Below, one piece after another: positions 1-7,161 of a stretch of 10,211 nucleotides of DNA (position 1 is its first letter; each line of letters begins with the position of its first letter). The DNA comes from an uncultured Porphyromonadaceae bacterium. GTDB lineage: Bacteria; Bacteroidota; Bacteroidia; Bacteroidales; Muribaculaceae. Below the pieces are notes generated by a model that was given only the letters and a program-made list of their open reading frames with translations, ran no database searches and had not been told where the DNA came from. Made by a program: the position numbers and the translations under genes. The stretch lies in assembly GCA_947178655.1 (NCBI GenBank), contig CAMWZB010000024.1:1-10211 (forward strand). Direction: 5' to 3'.

Positions 1-30
1 GGGCTTGGCATTGGGCTTTTGAGCTTCCAT
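1..30 (-). CDS. Start of an unidentified minus-strand gene, cut off by the window edge
   Basis: An ATG on the minus strand at position 30 opens a frame reading MEAQKPNAKP up to the left edge with no stop. Only ten codons are visible, so no product can be named. Support comes from context: a good Bacteroides-type promoter lies upstream (207-237) pointing at it, the region in between is AT-rich and non-coding, and the composition shifts to GC-rich at the ATG. The residues are polar with Lys and Pro, so this is not a typical signal peptide. The start codon is plausible but unproven. Confidence 0.45.
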   Translation of the reverse strand, partial: MEAQKPNAKP

Positions 31-206
31 AGTTTGGTTTGTGAAATGAAAGTAAATTAATTATTTAATAGTGATTGTTAGTAATTGTCAAGAGGTATTC
101 GATTTCGGCTCGGAAGCCGTTTTTCGTAGGTATTTCTTAGGTTTTCCGTTAATTATTTTAGGTTCCTGAGAGCGCGGAGCATCACATGACACTCCGAAAG
201 ACATCG
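31..206 (-). other. AT-rich 5' leader of the gene starting at 30
   Basis: This stretch has no convincing gene. If the promoter at 207-237 is used, it becomes an untranslated leader of roughly 170 nt for the gene starting at position 30. It contains a perfect 5-bp GC-rich hairpin (106-119) and three short ACCTA repeats on the minus strand (127-131, 138-142, 159-163). The part next to the ATG is A/T-rich with no Shine-Dalgarno sequence, as is usual in Bacteroidota. I do not recognise a known riboswitch or sRNA. Confidence 0.4.
106..119. other. Small GC-rich hairpin in the leader region
   Basis: CGGCT (106-110) and AGCCG (115-119) form a perfect 5-bp stem around a CGGA loop. Read on the plus strand it is followed by five T's (120-124), which resembles a short intrinsic terminator, but no plus-strand gene precedes it. 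Read on the minus strand it sits in the middle of the leader, flanked by A-rich sequence. Its role is unknown; a leader RNA structure is the most likely reading. Confidence 0.4.
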
Positions 207-237
207 CAAAGTTAATCAGATGTTTTCAACTTTCAAA
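207..237 (-). promoter_or_regulatory. Bacteroides-type promoter facing left
   Basis: On the minus strand there is TTTG (237-234), a 19-nt spacer, then TAACTTTG (214-207). This matches the Bacteroidota housekeeping sigma consensus of a -33 TTTG and a -7 TAnnTTTG box separated by 19-20 nt. Transcription would begin near position 200 and run left toward the ATG at 30. It lies just after the end of the nine-gene operon, so it would start a separate transcript. Confidence 0.65.
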
Positions 238-239
238 AT

Positions 240-268
240 ATTTCTGCCTTAATTTTAGGCATCGAAAT
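240..268 (-). terminator. Imperfect hairpin, candidate terminator of the nine-gene operon
   Basis: ATTTC-TGCCT (240-249) pairs with AGGCA-TC-GAAAT (257-268), giving ten base pairs with a 2-nt bulge and a 7-nt loop. It lies about 60 nt beyond the stop codon of the last operon gene. On the minus strand the sequence after the stem is A/T-rich but has no long uninterrupted T run, so this is a weak or incomplete intrinsic terminator. The rest of 269-329 is AT-rich spacer without a visible gene. Confidence 0.35.
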
Positions 269-329
269 GGCTAAACCGCGTTTTTAAAACTTATTGACAC
301 AATCTATCGTTAATAATTGCTAACAGTTT

Positions 330-1400
330 TTAAGAATTGTCGCACGATGCGAAATTCTGACTGAACAGCTTCCGCCCGAGTATGTAATACGACCACAGTA
401 TATTTATACGGCCGGTCTCATTTGCCGACAAAATGTCAGAATCTCCGGCTCCGGATGCTGCGGAACGGTCATCATACGAGCTGCGCATGCGTTTGAAATC
501 ACGATGCGCCTTCAATATGGCCCCGGCATTGGCGAAGTCTAATGTCACCACATACTTCGCCCAGGCTATGGTGTCAAGAAGCCGCCGCACGATAAGTTTG
601 CGCCGACGGCTTGAGGCGGGAAGGTTCTTGTGGAGCATGAGAAGATTGTTGCGGAAGTTAAGATAGGTCTTCTTCGGGTTTTCGGCAGGCAGTGAACCGC
701 CGCCCAGATGGTAGACTACGGCAGAGGGTACGGCAGCCACCTTGTAGCCGGCAAGATGTATGCGCCAGCAGAGGTCGATTTCCTCCATATGGGCGAAGAA
801 TGCGCTGTCAAGACCGCCCGCGGCGAGGTACAGCTCGCGTCGGACGAAGAAGCACGCTCCGGAGGCCCAGAATACGTCAGCTATGGTGTCGTATTGTCCA
901 TGGTCGCGCTCGCACGTGCCGAAGATGCGCCCGCGGCAGTAGGGGTAGCCGTTGCGGTCGAGGTAGCCTCCGCAGGCTCCGGCATACTCGAATGTATCCT
1001 TATTCTTATATGACAGTAGTTTCGGCTGGCATGCGCCGCAGCCGGGATGCGAATCCATGTAGTCGAGCAAGATGCGGTCCCATCCTGCGGTCGTGGCTAC
1101 ATCGGAGTTGAGTAGAACGACATACTCGTAGCCTCCGGCAAGCGCTATGGCCCGGTTGTAACCCTCGGCAAAGCCGTAGTTCTCGGGGAAGGACATGATG
1201 TCGACCTCTTCGGCAAATGTGGCACGGACATAAGCAAGACTGTCGTCGGTCGAGCCATTGTCGGCCACGATGACACGTGAGATGGCCGCATCCGTCGTGC
1301 GCACGACCTGCGGCAGATACTCGCGGAGCATGTGCGCTCCGTTCCAGTTAAGAATGATTACAGCAATTCGAGCTTGTCCAAGTTTACAGGATTCTTCCAT
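330..1400 (-). CDS. Family 2 glycosyltransferase (rhamnosyltransferase-like)
   Basis: Predicted inverting GT-A glycosyltransferase that moves a nucleotide-activated sugar onto a surface glycan or glycolipid at the inner face of the cytoplasmic membrane. Numbered from the upstream Met at 1421, the N-terminal nucleotide-binding half shows ILNWNG (23-28), ADNGSTDD (53-60) and the DxD-like LLNSDV (103-108). The acceptor half has WASGACFFVRR (185-195) and the MEEIDLCWR motif (212-220), where the acidic residues should include the catalytic base. This pattern is typical of dTDP-rhamnose-type transferases, but the donor cannot be read from it. No strong membrane helix is seen. The ATG at 1400 is preferred because it shortens the overlap with the acyltransferase gene to 43 nt; the ATG at 1421 adds seven residues. 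Last gene of the operon. A natural guess is that it uses the 3-amino sugar made by the upstream genes, but this is inference. Confidence 0.88.
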   Translation of the reverse strand: MEESCKLGQARIAVIILNWNGAHMLREYLPQVVRTTDAAISRVIVADNGSTDDSLAYVRATFAEEVDIMSFPENYGFAEGYNRAIALAGGYEYVVLLNSDVATTAGWDRILLDYMDSHPGCGACQPKLLSYKNKDTFEYAGACGGYLDRNGYPYCRGRIFGTCERDHGQYDTIADVFWASGACFFVRRELYLAAGGLDSAFFAHMEEIDLCWRIHLAGYKVAAVPSAVVYHLGGGSLPAENPKKTYLNFRNNLLMLHKNLPASSRRRKLIVRRLLDTIAWAKYVVTLDFANAGAILKAHRDFKRMRSSYDDRSAASGAGDSDILSANETGRINILWSYYILGRKLFSQNFASCDNS

Positions 1401-2269
1401 CGGTTGTGTGTCCAGAGCCATATGGCGGGATTTCGGAGAATGGTGTTCTGAAGTAAAGAGGCGTACATGAGAGTAAGGCGGTGAGGCTCACAGTCAGCGG
1501 CATTCTCGGCCATAAGACGACACGTGAGGCGATAGCGGCCGCGAGAGAGTTTCTCTGTATCCCAGTACACTACTGCATAGCCGAGTTTGCGGGCGAGGGT
1601 CTCGGTGCCGCTGATGAATGCCGTTGGGCGCCCGAGGAATGTGGTGACCACCGTCGGATCGCCGTGACTGGGCTTCTGGTCACTCATGAATCCTGTCACC
1701 GACACGACGCCGTCTTTCTTCATGCGAATCAGGTCGCGCAGGACTGCCGACTTGGCGAACGAAAGCGAGCCGAAGCGGCTGCGCAGACCGAGCATCAGAC
1801 GGTCGAATGTGCGGTTGCGAAGCGGACGGTAGACCTGGCAGTACTCTACTCCGTCGCCGGGACGACGGGCCGAACGCAGAGTCATCGAAGGCGCCCACTC
1901 CCAGTTGCCGGTATGTGAAAAGTACACCACCACACTGCGCCCCTCGGCCACGAGGCGGTCTATAAGTTCGAAATTCTCGAAAGTCATTCGCCGCTTCATT
2001 TCGGCATCGGAGATGTGGAGGAGCTTCACCGTCTCGACGACGTAGTCCGCGAAGTTATGATAGAAACGGCGTTCGACACACCGCCGGTCGGCCTCTGAGA
2101 GATTCGGGAAACATGCCGCAAGATTGCGGTGCACCAGAGCCCGACGATATCGCACAACGTGATATATAAGAAAATAAAGCACGTCGGCGATGACATAGAG
2201 CACACTCAGCGGCAGCAGAGCCACAAGCGTGAGTGATGCTTTCAGCAATTTATAACCGATGTCTTTCAT
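1358..2269 (-). CDS. LpxL/HtrB-type lysophospholipid or lipid A acyltransferase
   Basis: A 303-residue membrane-bound acyltransferase, the usual length for the family. Family members transfer a fatty acyl chain from acyl-ACP to a lipid A precursor, or in Bacteroidota possibly to another lysolipid, at the inner membrane. A hydrophobic anchor spans about residues 8-38. The catalytic HxxxxE motif is present as HTGNWE (His119, Glu124), preceded by VVVYFS. A second conserved block, SDQKPS followed by FLGRPTAF, matches the family's acceptor and acyl-site region. The start overlaps the mtaB stop by 4 nt (ATGA), which strongly supports it. The C-terminal 14 codons overlap the glycosyltransferase gene. 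Placement beside sugar-nucleotide genes and a glycosyltransferase supports an envelope lipid role; whether it is the main lipid A secondary acyltransferase cannot be decided from sequence alone. Confidence 0.9.
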   Translation of the reverse strand: MKDIGYKLLKASLTLVALLPLSVLYVIADVLYFLIYHVVRYRRALVHRNLAACFPNLSEADRRCVERRFYHNFADYVVETVKLLHISDAEMKRRMTFENFELIDRLVAEGRSVVVYFSHTGNWEWAPSMTLRSARRPGDGVEYCQVYRPLRNRTFDRLMLGLRSRFGSLSFAKSAVLRDLIRMKKDGVVSVTGFMSDQKPSHGDPTVVTTFLGRPTAFISGTETLARKLGYAVVYWDTEKLSRGRYRLTCRLMAENAADCEPHRLTLMYASLLQNTILRNPAIWLWTHNRWKNPVNLDKLELL

Positions 2270-3588
2270 TCCACTACGGAAGCCTTAAGTGTCTCGCCAT
2301 CATCACAGAGGCTGTCGAGGCGCAGACGCGCCACAGTATTGTCGGCCGACTCCGGCATATCCGCCTCTACACGGAGGTAGTTGTCTGTAAATCCGTTGAG
2401 AGGCTGACCCGGAGCGGAGTGCTCGAGCAGGACTGGGCGCACCGTGCCGACAAATGAAGCGGCAAACGCGGCATGCTTGCGGGCACTTATGGCCATCATC
2501 TCGGCTGCACGGCTGTGCTTGTCCTCGACGCTGACCACATGGTCTATGCCCAGAGCGCGTGTGCCGGGACGCTCGGAGTAGGGAAACACGTGGAGGTGGG
2601 TCACGTCGAGCGAGTCGACAAAGTCTCGCGAGGAGCGGAAGCGGTCAGGAGTCTCGCCTCTGGCACCGACGATGAGGTCCACGCCGATGAACGCATGAGG
2701 CATCGCAGCGCGGATACGGTCGACCTTATGGGCGAACAATGCGCGGTCATAGCGGCGTCGCATAAGTGCGAGCACTTCATCATCACCGCTCTGCAGCGGA
2801 ATGTGGAAGTGAGGCATGAAGCGACGCGAAGCTGCCACGAAGTCGATGATTTCGTCGGTAAGAAGATTTGGCTCTATCGACGATATCCTGTATCGCTCGA
2901 TGCCGTCCACGTCGTCAAGCGCACGGCACAAATCGATGAAACTGTCGTCGCGTCCATGTCCGAAGTCGCCGATATTGACGCCCGTGATGACTATCTCCTT
3001 GCCTCCCTGCGCGGCTACATCGCGTGCCTGCGCCACAAGGCTGTCGATAGTGCCCGAACGCGAGCGTCCGCGCGCCTTGGGGATGGTGCAGTAGGTGCAC
3101 CAGTAGTCACAGCCGTCCTGCACCTTGAGGAAATAGCGTGTGCGGTCGCCGCGTGAGCACGAGGGCATGAAGTCACGGAGCTCCTTGGCCTCAGGGACGT
3201 CCATATGCACCTCGGAGCCGTCGAGGGCGGCAAGAGCGCTGTCCACGAGGGCGAGCTTGTCGTTGACGCCGGCCACAAGGGTCACTCCGGGCAGACCGGC
3301 TGCCTCGTCATGGCGCAGCTGTGCATAGCATCCGGTGACGAATATCCTGGCCTGCGGATAGCGGCGGTTGAACGAACGGATGGCGCTGCGGCACTTTCGG
3401 TCGGCCTCGGCCGTCACGCTGCAAGTATTCACGAAAATGATGTCAGGAGTGTCGCCCGGACCGACTGCAAAAATGCCCTTTCGGGCAAAAGCATCGGCCA
3501 CCGAAGCGGTCTCGGCGAAGTTGAGCTTGCAGCCGAAACTATGGAAAAGAGCCTTATATGGGCGTGGAAATATCGTAGTATCAATCAT
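2266..3588 (-). CDS. mtaB: tRNA (t6A37-C2) methylthiotransferase, radical SAM
   Basis: Radical-SAM methylthiotransferase that converts t6A to ms2t6A at position 37 of ANN-decoding tRNAs. The 440 residues show the family's order: an N-terminal UPF0004 domain with three cluster cysteines (Cys20 in FGCKLN, Cys56 in NTCSVT, Cys87 in TGCYAQ), the radical-SAM CxxxCxxC at Cys160, Cys164 and Cys167, and a C-terminal TRAM-like region. The SAM-loop context, CTIPKARGRSRS, fits MtaB (compare CIIPYARGRSRS) better than MiaB or RimO. The start lies 5 nt after the aminotransferase stop, and the end overlaps the acyltransferase start by 4 nt. A tRNA-modification gene in an envelope-sugar operon has no obvious pathway link; it may only share expression. 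All catalytic cysteines are intact. Confidence 0.93.
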   Translation of the reverse strand: MIDTTIFPRPYKALFHSFGCKLNFAETASVADAFARKGIFAVGPGDTPDIIFVNTCSVTAEADRKCRSAIRSFNRRYPQARIFVTGCYAQLRHDEAAGLPGVTLVAGVNDKLALVDSALAALDGSEVHMDVPEAKELRDFMPSCSRGDRTRYFLKVQDGCDYWCTYCTIPKARGRSRSGTIDSLVAQARDVAAQGGKEIVITGVNIGDFGHGRDDSFIDLCRALDDVDGIERYRISSIEPNLLTDEIIDFVAASRRFMPHFHIPLQSGDDEVLALMRRRYDRALFAHKVDRIRAAMPHAFIGVDLIVGARGETPDRFRSSRDFVDSLDVTHLHVFPYSERPGTRALGIDHVVSVEDKHSRAAEMMAISARKHAAFAASFVGTVRPVLLEHSAPGQPLNGFTDNYLRVEADMPESADNTVARLRLDSLCDDGETLKASVVE

Positions 3589-3593
3589 TTACT

Positions 3594-4736
3594 TCAAGAT
3601 TCTTGCCAATTGTTGATTATGGCCGAGATAGATGCGGCATCCTCCTCAGAAGTGCACGGGGATATGGGAAGGCTCACAACTTCTGTGGCAAGCCGCTCTG
3701 TCACAGGAAGGGAGAGATGCATGTACCGCGTATAGCAAGGCTGCATATGAGGAGGTACTGCATAGTGTATGTCGTATCCTACACCGTTTGCCTCAAGATG
3801 GCGCAGAAAGTCATCGCGACGGCCGGTCCGCACCACGTACTGATGCCATACGCATCCATCGGGGGCGCTGAGAAGCGGCTTGACGATGAGAGGGTTGGTG
3901 ATGGCCTCGTCATAGACAGCCGCGATGGCTCGCCTGTGCGCTGTCTCGCCTTCGAGATACGGGAGCTTGACGCGCATGAACGCAGCCTGTATCGGGTCGA
4001 GACGGCAGTTGAAGCCTTCATATATATTATGGTAGCGACGGTCGCTGCCATAATTGGCAAGGGCGCGGACCGTACGGGCTATATCGGTGTCGGCAGTGGT
4101 GACGGCACCGGCATCGCCGAGTGCGCCGAGGTTCTTAGTCGGATAGAAGCTGCACGCAGCGGCGTGTCCCAGCGAGCCTGTGCGCACGGAGCCGTTCAGG
4201 CCCGGATACGCGGCGTCGGCACCGATGGCCTGGGCATTGTCTTCGACGACTGTCAGCCCGTGACGGCGAACCGCCGCGGCAAGAGCGCTGTCAAAGCAGG
4301 CACGGCCATAGAGATGAACTGTCAGAACAGCCTTGACAGTACCGTCACAGGCCGCGTCGACCTGCGATGTGTCGAGATTCAGCGTGACCGGGTCAGGCTC
4401 TACGAACACCGGCCGCAGTCCGCAGTCCGTGACTGCAAGAACCGATGCTATATAAGTATTGGCCGGTACTATGACACCATCGCCGGGAGCGAGGCGTCCA
4501 AGCTCAATCAGAGCACGAAAAATCAGACGCAGAGCATCCAGCCCATTGCTCACCCCTACGGCGTGCGGCGTGTGGCACAGCTCACAGAGCCCGGCCTCGA
4601 AAGCCTCGTTCTCAGCTCCGCCCACATAGCGTCCGGAGTCGATGACACGGCGTGCCGCCTCTTTCAGTGCGGCCGAATACGGCGAATTGACCGTGCCGAG
4701 GTCAAGAAAGGGATAAGTCTTTCTGTTCATCGTCAT
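3594..4736 (-). CDS. PLP-dependent sugar 3-aminotransferase (DegT/DnrJ/EryC1/StrS; FdtB/QdtB type)
   Basis: A 380-residue class V-like sugar aminotransferase. It should transfer an amino group, normally from glutamate, to the 3-keto-6-deoxy sugar produced by the ketoisomerase encoded just upstream, giving dTDP-3-amino-3,6-dideoxyhexose in the cytoplasm. Visible family marks are FLDLG near the N-terminus, SGRYVGG (34-40), the phosphate-binding GVSNGLDAL (61-69), VVEDNAQAIGA (163-173) with the pyridine-nitrogen-binding Asp166, and SFYPTKNLGALGDAGAV with the PLP lysine at about Lys201. HYAVPPHMQP near the C-terminus is the usual acceptor-site segment. The ATG at 4736 overlaps the ketoisomerase stop as ATGA, which supports it; a second ATG two codons later is possible. 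The assignment to the 3-amino branch, rather than 4-amination, rests on the ketoisomerase partner. Whether the product is Fuc3N or Qui3N is undecided. Confidence 0.9.
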   Translation of the reverse strand: MTMNRKTYPFLDLGTVNSPYSAALKEAARRVIDSGRYVGGAENEAFEAGLCELCHTPHAVGVSNGLDALRLIFRALIELGRLAPGDGVIVPANTYIASVLAVTDCGLRPVFVEPDPVTLNLDTSQVDAACDGTVKAVLTVHLYGRACFDSALAAAVRRHGLTVVEDNAQAIGADAAYPGLNGSVRTGSLGHAAACSFYPTKNLGALGDAGAVTTADTDIARTVRALANYGSDRRYHNIYEGFNCRLDPIQAAFMRVKLPYLEGETAHRRAIAAVYDEAITNPLIVKPLLSAPDGCVWHQYVVRTGRRDDFLRHLEANGVGYDIHYAVPPHMQPCYTRYMHLSLPVTERLATEVVSLPISPCTSEEDAASISAIINNWQES

Positions 4737-5143
4737 CGGCTGATATTCAGGAATTCATCAAAATCACGGACATAGTCATCCTCGCTGTACGGCGTGGAGG
4801 TCAGAACCATGCACACCGACCCCGAGGAGAAGTTGTCGAGCGTCCGCCAGTAACCCGGCGGAATATAGAGAGCCTTGTAAGGGCGATTGAGGGTGAATGT
4901 CTGCCAGCGGCTGCCGTCGAAAAGATTGACACAGAAACTGCCACCGAGAGCCACGAGCATCTCGCGGCCTTCGTGATGGGAGTGGCCGCCACGTTCCTCT
5001 CCGGCGGGCACGTCGTAAGTCCAGTAGACTCGCTCGATGGTGAATGGCAGCACGGCATCGCCATTCTGTATGAAAGTGAGATTGCCGCGCGGGTCGTAGA
5101 TGCGGGGCAAGTCCACCATGCACGGTTCAGTGAATTTTTCCAT
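4733..5143 (-). CDS. dTDP-4-keto-6-deoxyglucose 3,4-ketoisomerase (FdtA/QdtA, WxcM-like cupin)
   Basis: A small single-domain cupin that moves the keto group of dTDP-4-keto-6-deoxyglucose from C4 to C3, preparing it for 3-amination. With the start at 5143 it has 136 residues, normal for the family. Key features are DPRGNLTFI (17-25), RGGHSH (51-56) with the paired active-site histidines His54 and His56, YIPPGYWR (93-100) and the C-terminal [10 protein letters not shown] (122-131). These separate it from RfbC 3,5-epimerases. The start was chosen because twelve residues then precede the LPRI-D-RGN block, as I remember for Bacteroides homologues. Alternatives are 5170 (145 residues) and 5119 (128 residues, 7 nt after the rfbA stop). 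The chosen start overlaps rfbA by 17 nt. Arg19 resembles FdtA and Arg100 resembles QdtA, so product stereochemistry is unclear. Confidence 0.88.
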   Translation of the reverse strand: MEKFTEPCMVDLPRIYDPRGNLTFIQNGDAVLPFTIERVYWTYDVPAGEERGGHSHHEGREMLVALGGSFCVNLFDGSRWQTFTLNRPYKALYIPPGYWRTLDNFSSGSVCMVLTSTPYSEDDYVRDFDEFLNISR

Positions 5144-6008
5144 CGGCAAGACGTTTGAGATATTGACCATAGTGAGTGGAGAGCATCGGCACAGCCAGTG
5201 ATTCCAATTGCTCGGCAGTGATGAATCCACGTCGGTATGCCACCTCCTCGAGCGCAGCCACAAGCAGGCCCTGACGCTTCTGAATAGCCTCGACGAAGGC
5301 CGACGCCTCCATGAGCGAGTCTATGGTACCGGTGTCAAGCCATGCGAAACCGCGTCCGAAAAACTGTACGCGCAACTTCCCGTCGCGGAGATAAGTCTCG
5401 TTGACCGACGTTATCTCCAGTTCGCCGCGCGCCGAGGGAGTCACCGCCGCTGCCACGCCGGCGGCTCCGCGAGGATAGAAGTAGAGGCCCACCACAGCGA
5501 GGTCGCTCGCCGGCACAGCAGGCTTCTCGACGATTGAAAGCGGCATGCCGTCGGAGTCGACCTCCACCACACCGTAGCGGGAGGGGTCGTCGACAGGATA
5601 GCCGAATATGGTGGCCAAGCCTGACTCGGCATCACGGCAAGCCTTGTGCAGCATGGCGCTGAAGCCCTGTCCGTAGAAGATATTGTCACCCAGAACCAGC
5701 GCCACCGAATCGTCGCCGATGAAGTCGCGGCCTATGGTGAGGGCCTGCGCGAGACCTTCCGGACGCGGCTGCTCGGCATAACTGATGGATATGCCCAGAC
5801 GGCTGCCGTCGCCCAGAAGCCGTCGGAAGAGCGGCAGGTCCACAGGGGTGGATATGAGCAGAATCTCGCGGATGCCTGCGAGCATGAGGACGGACAAGGG
5901 ATAGTATATCATCGGCTTGTCGTAGACGGGCACCAGTTGCTTGGATATGCCAAGCGTTATAGGGTGCAAGCGGGAGCCGGCTCCTCCGGCGAGAATAATT
6001 CCTTTCAT
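5127..6008 (-). CDS. rfbA: Glucose-1-phosphate thymidylyltransferase
   Basis: Catalyses dTTP plus glucose-1-phosphate to dTDP-glucose and pyrophosphate, the entry step of dTDP-sugar synthesis in the cytoplasm. From the ATG at 6008 the protein has 293 residues, the standard RfbA/RmlA length, and begins [18 protein letters not shown], the nucleotide-binding signature. Further marks are [18 protein letters not shown] beginning near residue 29, EGLAQAL (84-90), the metal-binding LGDNIFYG around Asp108, and an EKP motif downstream. The frame stays open further upstream to 6149, but that extension overlaps rfbB and is unlike the family, so 6008 is the real start. It sits one base after the rfbB stop (TGA-T-ATG), which suggests translational coupling. 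The short RmlA-type form, without the extra domains of fused versions, is seen. No key motif is missing. Confidence 0.95.
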   Translation of the reverse strand: MKGIILAGGAGSRLHPITLGISKQLVPVYDKPMIYYPLSVLMLAGIREILLISTPVDLPLFRRLLGDGSRLGISISYAEQPRPEGLAQALTIGRDFIGDDSVALVLGDNIFYGQGFSAMLHKACRDAESGLATIFGYPVDDPSRYGVVEVDSDGMPLSIVEKPAVPASDLAVVGLYFYPRGAAGVAAAVTPSARGELEITSVNETYLRDGKLRVQFFGRGFAWLDTGTIDSLMEASAFVEAIQKRQGLLVAALEEVAYRRGFITAEQLESLAVPMLSTHYGQYLKRLADGKIH

Positions 6009-6009
6009 A

Positions 6010-7161
6010 TCAACGGTTCGAATACATTTTCGAATAATAGTCGCGATAGTCGCCGCTGACGATGGCTTCAAGCCAGGAGCGGTTGTCGAGATACCAGCGC
6101 ACAGTCCGCCGCAGACCTTCCTCGAAGTTAACCTCCGGACGCCAGCCAAGTTCTGTCATCGACTTGCGTGCATCGATGGCATATCGGCGGTCATGGCCGG
6201 GACGGTCGGCCACATAAGTAATAAGGCTTTCATCCATACCATGATTGTCAGCCACTTCTTCTGAGACGATGCGAATCAGCTCGCGCACAATGTCGATATT
6301 GCGGCGCTCTGAGTAGCCGCCGAGATTGTACACCTCGCCGTCGCGGCCGCGACGGGCCACGGCGAGAATCCCGCGGGCATGGTCATCGACGTATATCCAG
6401 TCGCGGACGTTGAGTCCCTCTCCATACACAGGCAGAGGCCGACGGGCGAGTATATTATTGACCATCAGAGGTATGAGCTTCTCAGGATACTGATACGGGC
6501 CGTAGTTGTTGCTGCACCGCGTGATGACCACAGGCAGGCCGAACGACCGTCCGTAAGACTGCACGAACATATCGGCCGAAGCCTTTGAGGCCGAATACGG
6601 CGACGACGGTCGCAGAGGCATGCTCTCGTCGAAAGCCGTGCTTCCGTACATCACGCCGAAGTCATCACGTCCGAGGAGGCTCACGGCATCGGCGTCGATC
6701 GGGCGCCCGTCTTGGACGTCAATCGGGAGATCGCCGTAGACCTCGTCGGTCGACACATGAAGGAAGCGCTCAAGCGACGGCTTCTCGCCGGCGGCAAGCT
6801 GGGCCGCTCGCTGGGCCTTGGCGCAGTCCAGAAGGTTGACCGTGCCCTCCACATTGGTGCGGACGAAGGGTAGCGAGTCCGTCAGGCTGCGGTCGACGTG
6901 CGACTCGGCGGCGAAATTGATGACATACCGCGGACGGTAGTCCTCTAAAATGCGGGTCACAGCATCATGGTCGGCGATGTCGCCTTTGACGAAAATTACA
7001 CCTGACCCGTCCACCACATCGGCTATCGACCCGAAATTGCCGCAATAGGTCAGGTCGTCAAGAATCACTATGCGGGTCTCCGGCTCCAGGTCATGGAGCA
7101 GACGCACGAAGTTCGTGCCTATGAATCCGGCTCCGCCGGTAACGAGGAAGGTATCGTTCAT
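6010..7161 (-). CDS. rfbB: dTDP-glucose 4,6-dehydratase
   Basis: NAD-dependent extended short-chain dehydrogenase that converts dTDP-glucose to dTDP-4-keto-6-deoxyglucose, the shared precursor of rhamnose and 3- or 4-amino-6-deoxy sugars. The Rossmann motif GGAGFIG is at 9-15, [11 protein letters not shown] at 82-92, the catalytic Thr-Asp-Glu at 138-140 in STDEVYG, and the YxxxK pair is Tyr189 and Lys193 in [24 protein letters not shown] and [11 protein letters not shown] are also present as expected for RmlB. Length is 383 residues, longer than the usual 340-360. Much of the extra lies between STDEVYG and FDES, about 17 residues more than in the E. coli enzyme, and Bacteroides homologues also carry an insertion there. 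The start overlaps the lipoprotein stop by 4 nt (ATGA). Because rfbC and rfbD are absent, its product most likely feeds the ketoisomerase encoded two genes downstream. Confidence 0.95.
   Translation of the reverse strand: MNDTFLVTGGAGFIGTNFVRLLHDLEPETRIVILDDLTYCGNFGSIADVVDGSGVIFVKGDIADHDAVTRILEDYRPRYVINFAAESHVDRSLTDSLPFVRTNVEGTVNLLDCAKAQRAAQLAAGEKPSLERFLHVSTDEVYGDLPIDVQDGRPIDADAVSLLGRDDFGVMYGSTAFDESMPLRPSSPYSASKASADMFVQSYGRSFGLPVVITRCSNNYGPYQYPEKLIPLMVNNILARRPLPVYGEGLNVRDWIYVDDHARGILAVARRGRDGEVYNLGGYSERRNIDIVRELIRIVSEEVADNHGMDESLITYVADRPGHDRRYAIDARKSMTELGWRPEVNFEEGLRRTVRWYLDNRSWLEAIVSGDYRDYYSKMYSNR

Noticed and set aside
86..91. TTGACA on the minus strand in the leader, resembling an E. coli -35 box
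   Set aside because: The Bacteroidota primary sigma factor uses a different consensus, and a full Bacteroides-type promoter is present at 207-237.
2473..3156. A 227-codon open frame on the plus strand opposite mtaB
   Set aside because: It lies fully within mtaB, has no recognisable motif and no upstream promoter, and is best explained as a compositional shadow.
3603..4775. A 390-codon open frame on the plus strand opposite the aminotransferase gene
   Set aside because: It is exactly antisense to a gene with intact PLP-enzyme motifs, its translation shows no recognisable domain, and GC-rich codon use on the real strand naturally removes stops from this antisense frame.
4733..5143. Annotation as RfbC dTDP-4-dehydrorhamnose 3,5-epimerase, expected next to rfbAB
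   Set aside because: The protein is too short and lacks RfbC motifs. HSH, the YIPPGYW block and the [10 protein letters not shown] ending are those of the WxcM/FdtA ketoisomerase family.
6009..6149. An upstream extension of rfbA giving a 340-residue protein
   Set aside because: The extra 47 residues are out-of-frame rfbB sequence, and RfbA proteins begin at the MKGIILAGG motif, here at 6008.
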